Shown here: positions 63,217 to 64,000 of the stretch, one piece after another | Numbering within the stretch: the stretch's first letter is position 1 | Layout of the letters: every line of letters begins with the position of its first letter | Source of the DNA: Anseongella ginsenosidimutans | GTDB lineage: Bacteria > Bacteroidota > Bacteroidia > Sphingobacteriales > Sphingobacteriaceae | Direction of reading: 5' to 3' | DNA: 64,000 nt | Assembly: GCF_008033235.1 (NCBI RefSeq) | Contig: NZ_CP042432.1 | Location: forward strand, 4,216,001 to 4,280,000 | Position numbers and translations under genes: made by a program | The notes under the pieces: generated by a model | What the model was told of the DNA's origin: nothing | Database searches by the model: none | What the model saw: only the letters and a program-made list of their open reading frames with translations

Positions 63217-64000
63217 ATGGTATTCCTTTATAATTGGGGCATTAAATTGTTACACGGCCTGGCCCGTTTAAGCGCCTTTTTCGGCAACGGAAAAACCCGG
63301 AAATGGCTGCGGGGACAGGCGTCGGTCTTTCCCGCCCTTGAAAACATGCCTTCCCGTCCGCGAAAAGCCATATGGTTTCACTTTGCCTCCCTGGGGGAAT
63401 TCGAGCAGGGCAGGCCGGTCCTGGAAAGAATAAAGGAAAACCATCCCGGGCAAGCCGTTGTGGTAAGCTTTTTTTCCCCTTCAGGTTATGAGATCAGGAA
63501 AAATTACCCGCTGGCGGACCTGGTCACCTATCTTCCCCTGGATACGCCGGGAAATGCGCGGCGATTTATAGAACTTGTCCAGCCCTCCTGCGCTATTTTT
63601 ACCAAGTATGAATACTGGTTTCATTTTTACCGCGAATTAAAAAGACAGGAAATCCCCTTGTTTGTAATTTCAGCCATCTTCAGGAAGGAACAGGTATTCT
63701 TCCGGTGGTACGGGGGATTTTTCAGGAAAATACTAGCTTGCGTCACCCGCTTTTTCGTACAAACCGATGAATCCCGGCAATTGCTGGCATCCATTGGCTT
63801 TAGCAACAGCCAGGTAAGCGGCGATACCCGTTACGACAGGGTGTATGAAAACTCGCTGATGCCGCAATCTTTCCCGGAAATTGCCCGCTTTGCCGCCGGG
63901 TCACATTGCCTGGTAGCCGGAAGCACCTGGCCGCAGGAAGAAGAAATGCTGGCCAGGTACCTGCAGCGAGGCCAAGGCTGGAAATATATTATTGCCCCGC
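63217..64000 (+). CDS. waaA: 3-deoxy-D-manno-octulosonic acid transferase WaaA (5' part; runs off the window)
   Basis: 261 residues of the N-terminal half are visible from ATG 63217 (MVFLYNWGIKLLHGLARLSA). Typical Kdo-transferase segments: WFHFASLGEFEQGRPVLERI with the catalytic Glu region, VVSFFSPSGYEI, AIFTKYEYWFHFYRELKRQ and SGDTRYDRVYE. WaaA adds Kdo to lipid A precursor in the inner membrane, forming the inner LPS core. Divergent from ugd. Confidence 0.93.
   Translation, partial: MVFLYNWGIKLLHGLARLSAFFGNGKTRKWLRGQASVFPALENMPSRPRKAIWFHFASLGEFEQGRPVLERIKENHPGQAVVVSFFSPSGYEIRKNYPLADLVTYLPLDTPGNARRFIELVQPSCAIFTKYEYWFHFYRELKRQEIPLFVISAIFRKEQVFFRWYGGFFRKILACVTRFFVQTDESRQLLASIGFSNSQVSGDTRYDRVYENSLMPQSFPEIARFAAGSHCLVAGSTWPQEEEMLARYLQRGQGWKYIIAP

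Noticed and set aside
1-64000. tRNA or rRNA genes and prophage or integrase genes
   Set aside because: None recognised by eye in the gaps; all large gaps are repeats, leaders or terminators. A covariance-model scan would settle this.

Overview
This 64 kb window comes from a Bacteroidota chromosome, probably a Sphingobacteriia/Chitinophagia-type relative with roughly even GC. The evidence is the PorD-like DUF4835 gene, a TonB-dependent receptor with a carboxypeptidase-regulatory plug extension, DUF4954 and DUF5686 proteins, a fusA-rpsJ junction without tuf, zinc-free L36/S14/S4, and repeated TAnnTTTG promoter boxes (Bacteroidota -7 element) in place of TATAAT. It is almost entirely core genome. 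I see no prophage, integron, CRISPR array, tRNA or rRNA.

Layout. 1-4.7 kb: coaBC (3' end), porD-like, recN, an 803 bp gap packed with palindromes and a heptameric repeat array, then fabI. 4.7-15.6 kb: clpC, an S41 lipoprotein protease, ettA, a Tat-exported metallophosphoesterase, a YkuK-like RNase H-fold protein, a small membrane protein, a methyltransferase, a lipoprotein and a radical SAM protein. 15.6-25.5 kb: icmF (fused B12 acyl-CoA mutase), an AAA/DUF4143 ATPase that looks foreign, a TonB-dependent receptor and a DUF4954 beta-helix protein. 25.5-29.6 kb: glmS and dnaK. 29.7-48.1 kb: the complete str-S10-spc-alpha ribosomal supercluster on the minus strand, rpsL to rplQ, with secY, map, infA and rpoA. 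48.1-56.5 kb: DUF5686 protein, kbl, an NlpE-like lipoprotein, dnaA with a small partner, and a catalytic-only acyl-CoA mutase with a membrane partner. 56.6-64 kb: an IscA/SufA-type Fe-S protein, a Tat-exported Gfo/Idh/MocA oxidoreductase, an ABC permease, the nucleotide-sugar set galE-uxs-ugd, and waaA (5' end).

How the genes work together. The ribosomal cluster appears to be driven by a near-perfect promoter upstream of rpsL (TTTG-N19-TACCTTTG) and ends at a strong terminator after rplQ. ugd, the UDP-glucuronate decarboxylase and galE interconvert UDP-hexoses, and waaA adds Kdo to lipid A, so the right end serves envelope polysaccharide. The two B12 mutases differ at the two substrate-determining positions: Phe/Gln in IcmF against Tyr/Arg in the 520-residue protein. 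They should therefore handle different acyl-CoAs.

The least explained feature is an interspersed repeat family of strict 7 bp units (RAACYTT-like) with short GTTGC-nnn-GCAAC hairpins locked in the same 7 bp register. It occurs before fabI, between glmS and the DUF4954 gene, and between rpsJ and rplC, where it splits the S10 operon. Beside the first array lie two large palindromes, one with 23 bp inverted ends. Several proteins also carry in-frame minisatellite linkers (IcmF, DUF4954, L17).
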